DNA from: Streptomyces sp. NBC_01217
GTDB lineage: Bacteria; Actinomycetota; Actinomycetes; Streptomycetales; Streptomycetaceae
Reading direction: 5' to 3'
NCBI RefSeq assembly: GCF_035994185.1
Contig: NZ_CP108538.1
Span: 1,550,001 to 1,614,000 of the forward strand
Length of the DNA stretch: 64,000 bases
Position 1 is the stretch's first letter, and every line of letters starts with the position of its first letter. The notes beneath the pieces were generated by a model. The model was given only the letters and a program-made list of their open reading frames with translations, did no database searches and was not told where the DNA came from. Of the stretch, positions 33,331-41,580 are shown piece after piece. The position numbers were made by a program, and so were the translations under genes.

Positions 33331-34176
33331 TCAGCCGTTCAGGCCCAGCAGGTCCAGCGACGGCCGGTGGATGATCTCCTCCACCGCATCCGCGTCCAGC
33401 GGCGGCAGCCCGGGAATGCCGGGGATGCGGGCGATCTCCCGCAGCCCCTTCGCCGAGTCGTCGACCGTCGTGAACGGGTAGTCGCTGCCGAACATCAGCT
33501 TGTCGAAGACTCCGTAGTCCTGGACCAGCCGCAGGCTGTGCCAGAGCTGGAAGGGCCGGTAGTGCAGGGCGCTGATGTCGGCGTACACATGCGGGTGCTT
33601 GCGGATGACCGCGATGCACTCGCCCTCGAAGGGGTGGCCGAGATGGGCGAGGACCATCCGCAGTTCGGGGTGGCGGATGGCGACGGCGTCCAGGTGGCGG
33701 GGCATCGCCCATTCCAGCGGGGCGTTCGAGACGAAGGTCGTGCCGGTGTGCACGAGGAGCGGGAGGCCGTGCCGTTCGGCGTAGCCGTACAGCTCGTCGT
33801 ACTCCTCGGCCGCCGGGTCGAAGCCCGCGTACATCGGCATCAGTTTGATGCCGCGCAGGCCCAGTTCCTGGTGGCCGTGGCGGAGTTCGTCCTGCCAGCC
33901 GGGCTGGGTGGGGTCGAGGGAGAGGTAGCCGATCAGCCGGTCGGGGTGCGCTCCGGCGTACGAGGCGACGGCGGCGTCGTCGACCCAGAGCCCGCTGCGC
34001 CGGGCCTTGCCCCCGACGACGATGGTGCGGGTGTTCTCGGGCGCGGTGGCCGCGTACTCCTCCCACTTCACCGTGAGGTCGACCTCGCCCGCGTGGGCGC
34101 GGGCGGAGTCGGATCTGAACGGGTCGGTGAAGTCGTGGCTGTGCCGGAAGAGATGGGAGTGGACGTCGACGATCAT
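33331..34176 (-). CDS. Amidohydrolase-family lactonase-like enzyme
   Basis: 281 residues of the Amidohydro_2 (PF04909) TIM barrel. The metal-binding HxH is DVHSHL at residues 4-9. Other ligands fall in LLVHTGTTF, LAHLGHPF and the late GSDYPF (catalytic Asp). This family includes sugar-acid lactonases, 2-pyrone-4,6-dicarboxylate lactonase and decarboxylases. The start ATG overlaps the dehydratase stop (ATGA), so it is coupled to the enolase-superfamily gene. A lactonase role ahead of that dehydratase would be the classic order of a non-phosphorylative sugar pathway. Confidence 0.85.
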   Translation of the reverse strand: MIVDVHSHLFRHSHDFTDPFRSDSARAHAGEVDLTVKWEEYAATAPENTRTIVVGGKARRSGLWVDDAAVASYAGAHPDRLIGYLSLDPTQPGWQDELRHGHQELGLRGIKLMPMYAGFDPAAEEYDELYGYAERHGLPLLVHTGTTFVSNAPLEWAMPRHLDAVAIRHPELRMVLAHLGHPFEGECIAVIRKHPHVYADISALHYRPFQLWHSLRLVQDYGVFDKLMFGSDYPFTTVDDSAKGLREIARIPGIPGLPPLDADAVEEIIHRPSLDLLGLNG

Positions 34177-35360
34177 GTACGGTTCCGCTTCTCCCAGCCG
34201 TCCGCGAACATGTTCCAGAAGCGGTGGCTGGGCGGGTGTTCCTCGAAGACCTCGTCGACGAGCTCGACACCGAGCCCCGGGGCTGTCGGCAGGCCGATGT
34301 GGCCGTCGGCGATCGGGAGGGTGCCCCTGAGGGCGTCGAAGACATGGTCTTCGAGGAGCCCGTCGAAGGTTTCGAGGATCTTCAGGTTGGGGATTCCGAG
34401 TGCCGCGTGCACCGAGACGGTGGTGCAGAGCGGCGAGTTGGAGTTGTGCGGGGCCACGAGCATGCCGTGGGTATCGGCGATCGCGGCGATTTTCCTGACC
34501 TCGGTGAAGCCGCCGGCCATGGAGAGATCGGGCTGGATGATGTCGACCGCGTGGGTGGCGAAGAGCTGCTTGTACTCGTAGCGGTTGTGGAAGTGCTCGC
34601 CGCCGGAGATCGGGAACGCCGCCCGCCGGCGCAGTTCCGCGTAGCGCTCGATGTGGGTCCAGGGCATCGGCTCCTCGAACCAGCCGATGTCGAAGGGTTC
34701 CAGCTCCCGCACGAGGCGGGCGGCGGTGGGCATGGCGAACCGGGCGTGGCCCTCGATGAACAGGTCGACGTCCGGTCCCACGGCTTCGCGGACGGCGGCC
34801 ACGAGGCCGATGGAGCGGCGCAGTTCGGCGCGCTCCAGCTCGTGCAGCCCGGGGCCGAACGGGTCGAACTTGAGGGCGGTGAACCCCTTCGCCACGGTCT
34901 CCTTCGCCTTGGCGGCGAAGGTGTCGGGCTCGCGCTCGCCTGTGTACCAGCCGTTGGCGTACACACGCACCTCGTCCCGGCAGGCGCCGCCGGTCAGCCG
35001 GTAGGCGGGCACGCCGAGCGCCTTGCCCATCAGGTCGTACATCGCCTGGTCGAGACCGGACAGGGCGATGCCGCCGATGTCGCCGCCGCGCAGGAAGTCG
35101 CCCTGGTAGACGCGGAGCCAGAGTTCTTCGATGTCGAAGGGGTCGGCGCCGATGAGATGGCGCTGTGCGAGCGCCTCGGTGAGGGCGCAGACCTCGCTGA
35201 CCCGGTAGGGATGGGTGATCTCGCCGATGCCGGACAGGCCCTCGTCGGTGTGGACCCGGACGTAGCCGAAGTCGCGCCAGGAGGTGCCGAGCATCAGGGT
35301 CTCGACCCGGGTGATCCGTCCGGCGGGGCCCGCGGGGCGGCTGCGGTTGACGGTGAGCAT
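34173..35360 (-). CDS. Enolase-superfamily sugar-acid dehydratase (D-galactonate dehydratase group)
   Basis: 395 residues, mandelate-racemase/muconate-lactonizing family. N-terminal capping domain (about 1-135), then the barrel. Lys in ALKFDPFG, Asp in DLFIEGHARF with the EGHxRF His typical of galactonate/mannonate dehydratases, Glu in WFEEPMPW and SGGEHFHN, and a late APHNSNSP His. These enzymes remove water from an aldonate to give a 2-keto-3-deoxy acid. The exact sugar cannot be told. It starts at 35360, overlapping the aminotransferase stop by one base (TGATG), and its stop overlaps the lactonase start. Confidence 0.9.
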   Translation of the reverse strand: MLTVNRSRPAGPAGRITRVETLMLGTSWRDFGYVRVHTDEGLSGIGEITHPYRVSEVCALTEALAQRHLIGADPFDIEELWLRVYQGDFLRGGDIGGIALSGLDQAMYDLMGKALGVPAYRLTGGACRDEVRVYANGWYTGEREPDTFAAKAKETVAKGFTALKFDPFGPGLHELERAELRRSIGLVAAVREAVGPDVDLFIEGHARFAMPTAARLVRELEPFDIGWFEEPMPWTHIERYAELRRRAAFPISGGEHFHNRYEYKQLFATHAVDIIQPDLSMAGGFTEVRKIAAIADTHGMLVAPHNSNSPLCTTVSVHAALGIPNLKILETFDGLLEDHVFDALRGTLPIADGHIGLPTAPGLGVELVDEVFEEHPPSHRFWNMFADGWEKRNRT

Positions 35361-36730
35361 CAGTGGGTCGCCCCGCCCATGGTGGAGGTGTTCTCCAGGT
35401 CGCGGGCGCCGCCTTCGGCGAGTACGGCCTTGACCGCGGCCTCGGTGCCCTCGATGAGGCGGTCCACGTCGGCGTCGGTGTGGGCGTAGCTGATGTGGCT
35501 GCGCTTGAGGTTGAGCGGCAGCTCGAACAAGCCGTGGTCGAGGAGCTTTCGGCGGTAGCCGACGAAGAGCGAGGCGTCGTTGTTCAGCAGGTCCGCGTAG
35601 GTGCGGGGGGTATCGCCCGGCATGAAGTAGCTGACGAACACGGAGCCGTAGCCGGTGACGACGGCGGGGACGCCGAGGCGCTCGTACAGTCCGGTCAGTT
35701 CGCTGCGGACCCGGCCGCCGAGCCGGAAGACGTGCTCGTGGACCGGCTCCTCGCGCAGCTTGCGCAGGGTGGCTAGGGCGGCGGCGACGACGGACGGGTG
35801 GCCGTTGTACGTACCGGCGAAGAAGGCGGGGGCGCCGGGGCGGGTGGAGAAGAGGTCCATCAGGTCGGCGCGGCCGCCGATCGCGCCGACGGGCGCGCCG
35901 TTGGCGATGGCCTTGCCGAGGGTGGTGAGGTCGGGGGTGACGCCGGAGATCTTCTGCCAGCCGCCGATGTCGTGGCGGAAGCCGGTGATGACCTCGTCGA
36001 AGATCAGGACGGCGCCGGCCCTGGTGGTCTCCTCGCGCAGCGTGGTGAGGAACTCCTGGTACGGCAGGAGCGCGCCGACGTTGTGCGGGACGGGTTCGAC
36101 GATGACGGCGGCGATGTCGGAGCCGTGCTCGGCGAAGGTGCTGCGGACGGCCTCGCTGTCGTTGAACGGCAGGACGAGGGTGGCTTCGAGGACCTCGGGC
36201 AGGATGCCGGCCGAGATCGGGTCGTGGCCGCCGACCTTCGAAGGGGCGGAGATGACGTTGAGGCTGACCGCGTCGTGCCAGCCGTGGTAGCAGCCCTGGA
36301 ACTTGACGACGAGGCGGCGGCCGGTGGCGGCGCGGGAGACGCGCAGGGCGTGGAACGTGGCCTCGCTGCCGGTGCTGGTGAGCAGGACCTTCTCGACCGA
36401 CGGGATCAGCCCGGTGAGCTGTTCGGCGAGGAGGATCTCGCCCTCGGTGACGCCGACGCCCATGTGGCCGAGGGTGGCGCCGGCCTCGGCGGTGGCGCGG
36501 GCCACGTCGGGGTCGTTGTGACCGAGCAGGGGCGGGCCGAACGCCGAGTGGAAGTCGGTGTACTCGCGTCCGTCGGCGGTACGGAACCGGGCGCCGTCGG
36601 TCCCGGTGACGACCAGGTCGGTCAGTCCGGGAACGCTGCGCTGACCGCTGTTCACGCCGCCGGGTACGACCCGGCGGGCGCGCTCGGCGAGTCGGGCTCC
36701 GGATTCGCTGTCCACCGGGCCTGAACTCAT
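35360..36730 (-). CDS. Class III PLP aminotransferase, glutamate-1-semialdehyde-mutase-like
   Basis: 456 residues. A class III fold-type I aminotransferase resembling HemL: N-terminal RRVVPGGVNSGQR, FHSAFGPPLLGH, the phosphate-binding GSEATFHALRVSRAATG, FDEVITGFR with the cofactor Asp, and the Schiff-base Lys in LTTLGKAIANG. It is not the housekeeping hemL, because it heads a catabolic operon controlled by IclR sites. A role in transaminating a keto sugar or moving an amino group is likely. The start at 36730 has AAGGAG. It is the first gene of the minus arm, 143 bp from the upstream IclR operator. Confidence 0.88.
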   Translation of the reverse strand: MSSGPVDSESGARLAERARRVVPGGVNSGQRSVPGLTDLVVTGTDGARFRTADGREYTDFHSAFGPPLLGHNDPDVARATAEAGATLGHMGVGVTEGEILLAEQLTGLIPSVEKVLLTSTGSEATFHALRVSRAATGRRLVVKFQGCYHGWHDAVSLNVISAPSKVGGHDPISAGILPEVLEATLVLPFNDSEAVRSTFAEHGSDIAAVIVEPVPHNVGALLPYQEFLTTLREETTRAGAVLIFDEVITGFRHDIGGWQKISGVTPDLTTLGKAIANGAPVGAIGGRADLMDLFSTRPGAPAFFAGTYNGHPSVVAAALATLRKLREEPVHEHVFRLGGRVRSELTGLYERLGVPAVVTGYGSVFVSYFMPGDTPRTYADLLNNDASLFVGYRRKLLDHGLFELPLNLKRSHISYAHTDADVDRLIEGTEAAVKAVLAEGGARDLENTSTMGGATH

Positions 36731-37020
36731 ATCGCTTGCTCCTTGCGTCGAAAGTCGTCGGTTTTCGCAGGCCCTGCCCGGCCTGTGAGTCCCTGGCGCC
36801 ATCCGCCCGGCAGTCGCCGCAGGAAGAGGGGGATCCGTGGTGCATGGGTGGTGCGTTCGCTTTTTCTGAACGCTGTTCTGTAGAACAGAACAGTGCCTGG
36901 ATATTACGTGCGCCACCAGGGCCGGTCAACCCCTTTCCGGACACCGAAGGGCCCGTCGCCGGGCTTTCTTCACAGGGAAAGCGTCCTTCGGCCTCCCCGG
37001 AGGCACTAAGCTGTTCTGCT
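36731..37020. promoter_or_regulatory. Divergent control region between aminotransferase and iclR-type genes
   Basis: 290 bp holding the promoters of both arms. It has two IclR-type operators (see 36873 and 37011) and A/T-rich tracts (TTTTTCTGAA near 36861; ATATTACG near 36901) that are rare in this genome and likely to overlap promoters. Confidence 0.75.
36873..36893. promoter_or_regulatory. IclR-type operator 1
   Basis: CTGTTC (36873-36878), 9 bp, GAACAG (36888-36893), a perfect inverted repeat. The inner bases add a second overlapping symmetry (GTTCTG, five bases, CAGAAC). It lies 143 bp upstream of the aminotransferase start. Confidence 0.85.
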
Positions 37021-37031
37021 ATGACGAACAG
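37011..37031. promoter_or_regulatory. IclR-type operator 2, across the regulator's own start codon
   Basis: CTGTTC (37011-37016), 9 bp, GAACAG (37026-37031), the same arms and spacing as operator 1, 138 bp away. The ATG at 37021 lies in the centre, so binding would block transcription or initiation of the regulator itself. Confidence 0.85.
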
Positions 37032-37878
37032 TGCTGCCCCAGAAGAACCGAAGTACTGGGTCAAGAGCGTGGCCAGGGCAGCGGACATCCTCGAAGCGCT
37101 CGCCGCCCCCGCCCAGGGCAACGGCCTGAGCGTCACCGAGGTCGGCCAGGCCTGCTCCATCTCCAAGAGCGCCGCCTTCGGCATGCTCCAGACCCTGCGC
37201 GCCTACGGCCTCGTCTCGGACGACGGCGAGGGTATGAACCGCCGCTACCGGCTCGGCATGAGCCTGGCCCGGCTCGGCGACCGGGCCCGCTCCCAGGTCT
37301 CCCTGCGCGGGGTCGCCCACCCCGTCCTGCGCGAGCTGACCTGTACCACCGGCATGGCCTCCAGGCTCGCCGTGCCCGAGGACGGCCACGCGGTCGTCGT
37401 GGACCAGGTCGAGCTCGACGAGCGCGTCCGGCTCGATCTGCGGATGGGACAGCGCGAGCTGCCGCACTGCACGGGCCTGGGCAAGGCGCTGCTCTCCGCC
37501 ATGCCGCAGAGCGGGGCCGCCGCGATCGTCGAGCGCTTCGGGCTGCCCCGGCGTACGTCCCGCACGATCACCGACCCGGCGACGTTCCTGTCGCATCTGC
37601 GCGACATCGCCCGGGTCGGCTACGCGCTGGACGACGAGGAGGACGCCGAGGGCATCATCTGCATCGGCGCGCCGGTCTTCGACGACCGTTCGGTGTGTGC
37701 CGGGGCGATCTCCATCACCGGTCTCAAGCTCGGTCTGCCGGCCTGGCGCTACCAGGAACTGGGCGGCCAGGTAAGGGACGCGGCCCGGCGGATCAGCGTC
37801 TCGCTGGGCTGGGTCGACGACGCGCAGGACGGCGCGTCCGACGCCGACGCGTCACATTCCGACGGATTCAGGTCTTGA
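37021..37878 (+). CDS. IclR-family transcriptional regulator
   Basis: 285 residues. Winged helix at about 15-80 (SVARAADILEALAAP, LSVTEVGQACSISKSAAFGMLQTL), followed by the IclR effector domain with LRELTCTTGMASRLAV, LPHCTGLGKALLSAMP and GICIGAPVFDD-like IICIGAPVFDD. IclR proteins usually bind aromatic or sugar-acid metabolites. It sits between two divergent catabolic operons and carries two matching palindromes, which makes it the local controller and autoregulator. The start at 37021 is chosen because homology begins at EPKYWVKSV. Its ribosome site is weak (CCGGAGGCACTAAG is about 15 nt away). Confidence 0.9.
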   Translation: MTNSAAPEEPKYWVKSVARAADILEALAAPAQGNGLSVTEVGQACSISKSAAFGMLQTLRAYGLVSDDGEGMNRRYRLGMSLARLGDRARSQVSLRGVAHPVLRELTCTTGMASRLAVPEDGHAVVVDQVELDERVRLDLRMGQRELPHCTGLGKALLSAMPQSGAAAIVERFGLPRRTSRTITDPATFLSHLRDIARVGYALDDEEDAEGIICIGAPVFDDRSVCAGAISITGLKLGLPAWRYQELGGQVRDAARRISVSLGWVDDAQDGASDADASHSDGFRS

Positions 37879-38086
37879 CCGATCGGCGCAACCCGCCGTA
37901 GGTTCCCTGCCAACCGCGGTGACATCGGCCCGTCACCGGCGATTTACCCCTTCCGGTCCGCTTCCGGCGCCTGCCCATCGCGTCGTGAACAATCGACGAC
38001 CGGGCCCTTTTCAGCCATCCGCCTCATGGCAGTCCACCGCAGGAACGCTCCCTCATTTTCGGCACTTCTCGGAAGGCGAAGTCCGC

Positions 38087-40237
38087 ATGAGCGTTCCGCA
38101 CCCCAACACCCCTGCTTCGTCCCGTCGTACTGTGCTGCGGGCTTCGGGTCTGGCCGGTCTGGTCATGGCCGGTTCGGCCGTGGCCACCGCCCCGGCGCAG
38201 GCCGCACCCACGCACACAGGCGATGTCCTGCGCGTCGGCACGGTCACGGAACTGCGCGCACTGAACACCAAGCCCCTCGACGACGGCACCCAGGTCCTGG
38301 TCGCCGGATACCACACCCCGGGCGACGGCGGCGCGATGGCCGTGCGCTGGGACCGCACATCCCACACCGCACACAACGGCGGAACCGTCATCGCACCCAC
38401 CACGGCCAAGACCGGCCGCTGGCTCCAACTCCACACCGGAACCCTCGACTTCCGCACCTTCGGCCACTTCGACGCGGAACAACCCGCCGACGCCGCCCTC
38501 GACGCCATGATCGCCGACACCGACGTCCACCGCATCGAAGCCCACACCGACCTCCTGTTCACCAAACGCCACCTCTTCAACCGCTCCCACATCGAACTCG
38601 ACTTCGGCGGCCACCGCATACTCACCGAAGGCATCGAGAAGAACACCCACGACAACCCCTTCGGCGCCGTACTCTCCTTCCGCGGCACCCCCACCGACAC
38701 CACCGTCAAACACACCCTGAGCGCGGCGATGCCGGACCTCTCGGACCTCTTCGAGGTCGGCGACTCGGCGGGGTTCGCCGTGGGCCAGTGGTGGGCCGTG
38801 GAGATCAACGCCCTTTCGGGGACGTACGAGAAGGAGATCCAGCGCCTCGTCCAGGTCACCGAGGTCGTCGACCCGGCGCACATCCGGGTCAACTACCAGA
38901 TCGGCTGGGATCTGGCCGCGGGCCGCACGCTCACCTGGACCCGCGTCGAGCCCGTCGACCGCGCCCACGTCCGCAACCTCGTCTTCGAGGGCTGGGGCGA
39001 AGACGAGATGACCGGCTCGCACCCGGTCGCGTACGAGTACGCGGTGCGCTGCGACGTCTCCGGGATCGAGGCCGTCGGCACCTTCTGGCCGGTGGTGATG
39101 CGCCGCTGGTGCACGTACTTCCGCACCGAGCAGTGCTCGCTGACCAACCCGAAGTCCGTCACGTACGGCGGCGCGGGCTATCTCACCCAGCAGATCTACT
39201 GTCTGTACGGGCACGTGGAGGACTGTCACACCTCCAACGCCCGTCATCTCAACGACTTCACGGCCTCCGCCTACTGCTATGTCACCAACTGCCACGGCGA
39301 CGGTGACGACCAGGGCCCGTTCGTGACGCACGGGCAGTACGAGCACGACCTCGTCTACACTGGCAACTCCGGCCTGATGACCTTCGCCAACTCCGGTGCG
39401 GCCTGGGGCGGCAGAGCCAAGCGGATAACCGTACGACGGCACGCCTGCTCCTGGTTCGTCGCCCGCGTCAAGATCACCGATCTGACGCTGGAGGACGTGC
39501 TGGTAATCGGCAAGAAGTCCCTCTCCGGCTCCGGAATGCTCTGGGTCAACGCCGACGGTGTACAGATGCGCGGCTGCACGGCCACCGGTCCGCTGATCGT
39601 CTCCCGGGCATCCGACCTGTCCGCCCGCCCCAATGTGATCGCCGACTCCTCGTTCGCCTTCGCGGCGGGCGCGGAGATCACCCAGGCCAATGTCACCGTC
39701 CCGCTCACCCTGCACCGCAGCACGCTGAAGGGCGTCGACGGCGCGGTACTCAACGGCACCGGGCCGCTCGTCCTGGACCAGTGCACTTTGACCGGTTCCA
39801 AGGACACCGCCCCCGTCGCGCTCGCGCACACCGACATCACCGTGCTCGGCGGCGAACTGCGCGACACCGGTCTGAAGCTGACCTCGGCGAAGGACCAGCG
39901 GCTGCGCATCGACGGCACGCGGCTGAGCGGCACCAACAAGGACGGCGCCCTGCTGGCCCGTACCGGCTCCGGGCGTACCGTCGACTGGCAGCTCACCGGC
40001 CTCGACTCGACCGCGCCCCAGAACACCGCCCATGTGCTGGTCACCGAGGGCCCCAACCGCTACCGGGCCACCGGCTCCACCTTCACCGGCGGCCGGCTCG
40101 AACTGCGGCCCACGGCGTTCGGCGGCACCTCCAGCCATCTGCTGCACACCGGCTGCGTCGAGGACGGCACCGAGCGCACCGCGCTGCCCGACGAGGGCGA
40201 CCGCGTCGCCCACACCGCGGCCACGCTGCGCTTTTGA
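38087..40237 (+). CDS. Secreted Tat-type right-handed beta-helix protein B
   Basis: 716 residues, paralogue of the protein encoded at 30102-32261: Tat signal, GDGG-W head domain, long beta-helix with GGAGYLTQQIYCLYG and repeated GC-T/DCT turns. Residues about 10-209 come from the 600-bp repeat and are identical to protein A. Beyond this the two align along their length but are clearly diverged. The ATG at 38087 has GGAAGGCGAA about 8 nt upstream. It is the first gene of the ten-gene plus-strand operon and probably attacks the extracellular polymer whose products the ABC system imports. The catalytic residues are unknown. Confidence 0.85.
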   Translation: MSVPHPNTPASSRRTVLRASGLAGLVMAGSAVATAPAQAAPTHTGDVLRVGTVTELRALNTKPLDDGTQVLVAGYHTPGDGGAMAVRWDRTSHTAHNGGTVIAPTTAKTGRWLQLHTGTLDFRTFGHFDAEQPADAALDAMIADTDVHRIEAHTDLLFTKRHLFNRSHIELDFGGHRILTEGIEKNTHDNPFGAVLSFRGTPTDTTVKHTLSAAMPDLSDLFEVGDSAGFAVGQWWAVEINALSGTYEKEIQRLVQVTEVVDPAHIRVNYQIGWDLAAGRTLTWTRVEPVDRAHVRNLVFEGWGEDEMTGSHPVAYEYAVRCDVSGIEAVGTFWPVVMRRWCTYFRTEQCSLTNPKSVTYGGAGYLTQQIYCLYGHVEDCHTSNARHLNDFTASAYCYVTNCHGDGDDQGPFVTHGQYEHDLVYTGNSGLMTFANSGAAWGGRAKRITVRRHACSWFVARVKITDLTLEDVLVIGKKSLSGSGMLWVNADGVQMRGCTATGPLIVSRASDLSARPNVIADSSFAFAAGAEITQANVTVPLTLHRSTLKGVDGAVLNGTGPLVLDQCTLTGSKDTAPVALAHTDITVLGGELRDTGLKLTSAKDQRLRIDGTRLSGTNKDGALLARTGSGRTVDWQLTGLDSTAPQNTAHVLVTEGPNRYRATGSTFTGGRLELRPTAFGGTSSHLLHTGCVEDGTERTALPDEGDRVAHTAATLRF
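38114..38713 (+). repeat. 600-bp inverted repeat, right arm (5' part of beta-helix gene B)
   Basis: Reverse-complement partner of 31626-32225. The arms enclose 5,888 bp with the SDR, lactonase, dehydratase, aminotransferase and iclR-type genes, plus the start codons and promoters of both beta-helix genes. Confidence 0.93.
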
Positions 40238-40276
40238 CCACATAGGCCCTGACCCAACGAGCACCAGGGATTCCCC

Positions 40277-41533
40277 GTGTCCACGCATACCCCGATCACC
40301 GGCCGGCCCGTACGGGTCGCGCTCGTCGGCGCCGGCAACCGCGGTCTGACGTACGCCGAGTGGATCAAGGCGCACCCCGAGCGCGCCGAACTGGTGGCCG
40401 TCGCCGATCCGCGCCCCGCGGCGCGGGCCGCCGCCGGTGCACCCGTCGAGTTCGACGACTGGCGGCCGCTCGCCGACAGCCGCATCGCCGACGCCGTCAT
40501 CGTCGCCACCCAGGACCGTTTCCATGTGGAGCCGGTGCTGGCCCTGGCGAAGGCCGGTTACGCGATCCTCGCCGAGAAGCCCCTCGCCCCGACCGAGGAC
40601 GAGACCCGGCGGATCGTCGAGGGCGTGGAGCGGGCCGGGGTCCTGTTCGCGGTGTGCCACGTCATGCGGTACACCCCGTACACCGACCTGGTGAAGGAGG
40701 TCGTGGACTCCGGTGTGCTCGGTCAGCTGGTCTCCCTCGATCATCTGGAGCCGGTCGGCTGGTGGCACTACGCCCACAGCTATGTGCGCGGCCCGTGGCG
40801 CAGCGAGAAGGACTCCTCCCCGATGCTGCTCGCCAAGTCCTGCCACGACCTGGACTGGATCACGTACGTCATGGGCGGCCGGATCGAACAGGTCACGAGC
40901 TTCGGCGGGCTGAAGCACTTCCGGCCCGAGAACGCCCCGGCCGACTCCGCCGAGCGCTGCCTCGACTGTGCGGTCGAGTCCGGCTGCCCGTACAGCGCAC
41001 TGAAGCTGTACATGCCGACGCTGCGCGAGAAGGGCTTGGTCTGGCCGGTCACCCATGTCACCGGGGCGACCGACGAGGCAGGGCTCATCAAGGCGCTGCG
41101 CGAGGGGCCGTACGGCATCTGCGTGTACCGCAGCGACAACGACGTGGTCGACCACCAGGTCCTCGCCATGCAGCTGACGGACGGGGTGACCGCGACCTTC
41201 CAGATGGTGGCGTTCACCGAGCAGACGCATCGGCAGACCCGGATCTTCGGCTCGCACGGCTGGCTGACCGGCGACGGTGAGCGGGTCACCGTGCAGGACT
41301 TCCGGACCGGCGAGTCCACCGTCCATGAAATCGGCGCGGCCGGTTCGAACGCGGCCGACGGGCACGGCGGCGGAGACGCCGCACTCGTCGAGGCGTTCGT
41401 CACCGCCGTCGCCACCGGTGACGCCGGAGCCGTCCGTTCCGGTCCCGCCACCTCGCTCGGCAGTCATCTCGCGGCGTTCGCCGCCGAACGCGCCCGGCAC
41501 ACCGGCACCGTCCAGACGGTGCCGGCCACCTGA
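40277..41533 (+). CDS. Gfo/Idh/MocA-family oxidoreductase
   Basis: 418 residues. N-terminal Rossmann domain with VALVGAGNRGLTYAEW, then EKPLAPTEDETRRIV carrying the conserved Lys of the EKP motif, and a C-terminal alpha/beta substrate domain. A cysteine-containing insert (ERCLDCAVESGCPYSALKLY) is typical of the large-size members that oxidise glycosides or inositol-like sugars. The GTG start follows the beta-helix stop by 39 bp. It probably oxidises or reduces the imported sugar with NAD(P). Confidence 0.9.
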   Translation: MSTHTPITGRPVRVALVGAGNRGLTYAEWIKAHPERAELVAVADPRPAARAAAGAPVEFDDWRPLADSRIADAVIVATQDRFHVEPVLALAKAGYAILAEKPLAPTEDETRRIVEGVERAGVLFAVCHVMRYTPYTDLVKEVVDSGVLGQLVSLDHLEPVGWWHYAHSYVRGPWRSEKDSSPMLLAKSCHDLDWITYVMGGRIEQVTSFGGLKHFRPENAPADSAERCLDCAVESGCPYSALKLYMPTLREKGLVWPVTHVTGATDEAGLIKALREGPYGICVYRSDNDVVDHQVLAMQLTDGVTATFQMVAFTEQTHRQTRIFGSHGWLTGDGERVTVQDFRTGESTVHEIGAAGSNAADGHGGGDAALVEAFVTAVATGDAGAVRSGPATSLGSHLAAFAAERARHTGTVQTVPAT

Positions 41534-41580
41534 CTCCCCCTCTTCCCCGCCCCACCCTCACGTCCTCGGAGGACCACCTC

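Noticed and set aside
30189..33374. A 1,061-codon open frame on the plus strand antisense to the beta-helix and SDR genes
   Set aside because: Gly/Val/Asp/Ala-rich low-complexity translation with no domain, typical of antisense frames in high-GC DNA; the minus strand has recognisable proteins.
38024..41500. A 1,158-codon open frame on the minus strand antisense to the beta-helix B and oxidoreductase genes
   Set aside because: Same low-complexity signature, and part of it is identical to the previous shadow only because of the 600-bp inverted repeat.
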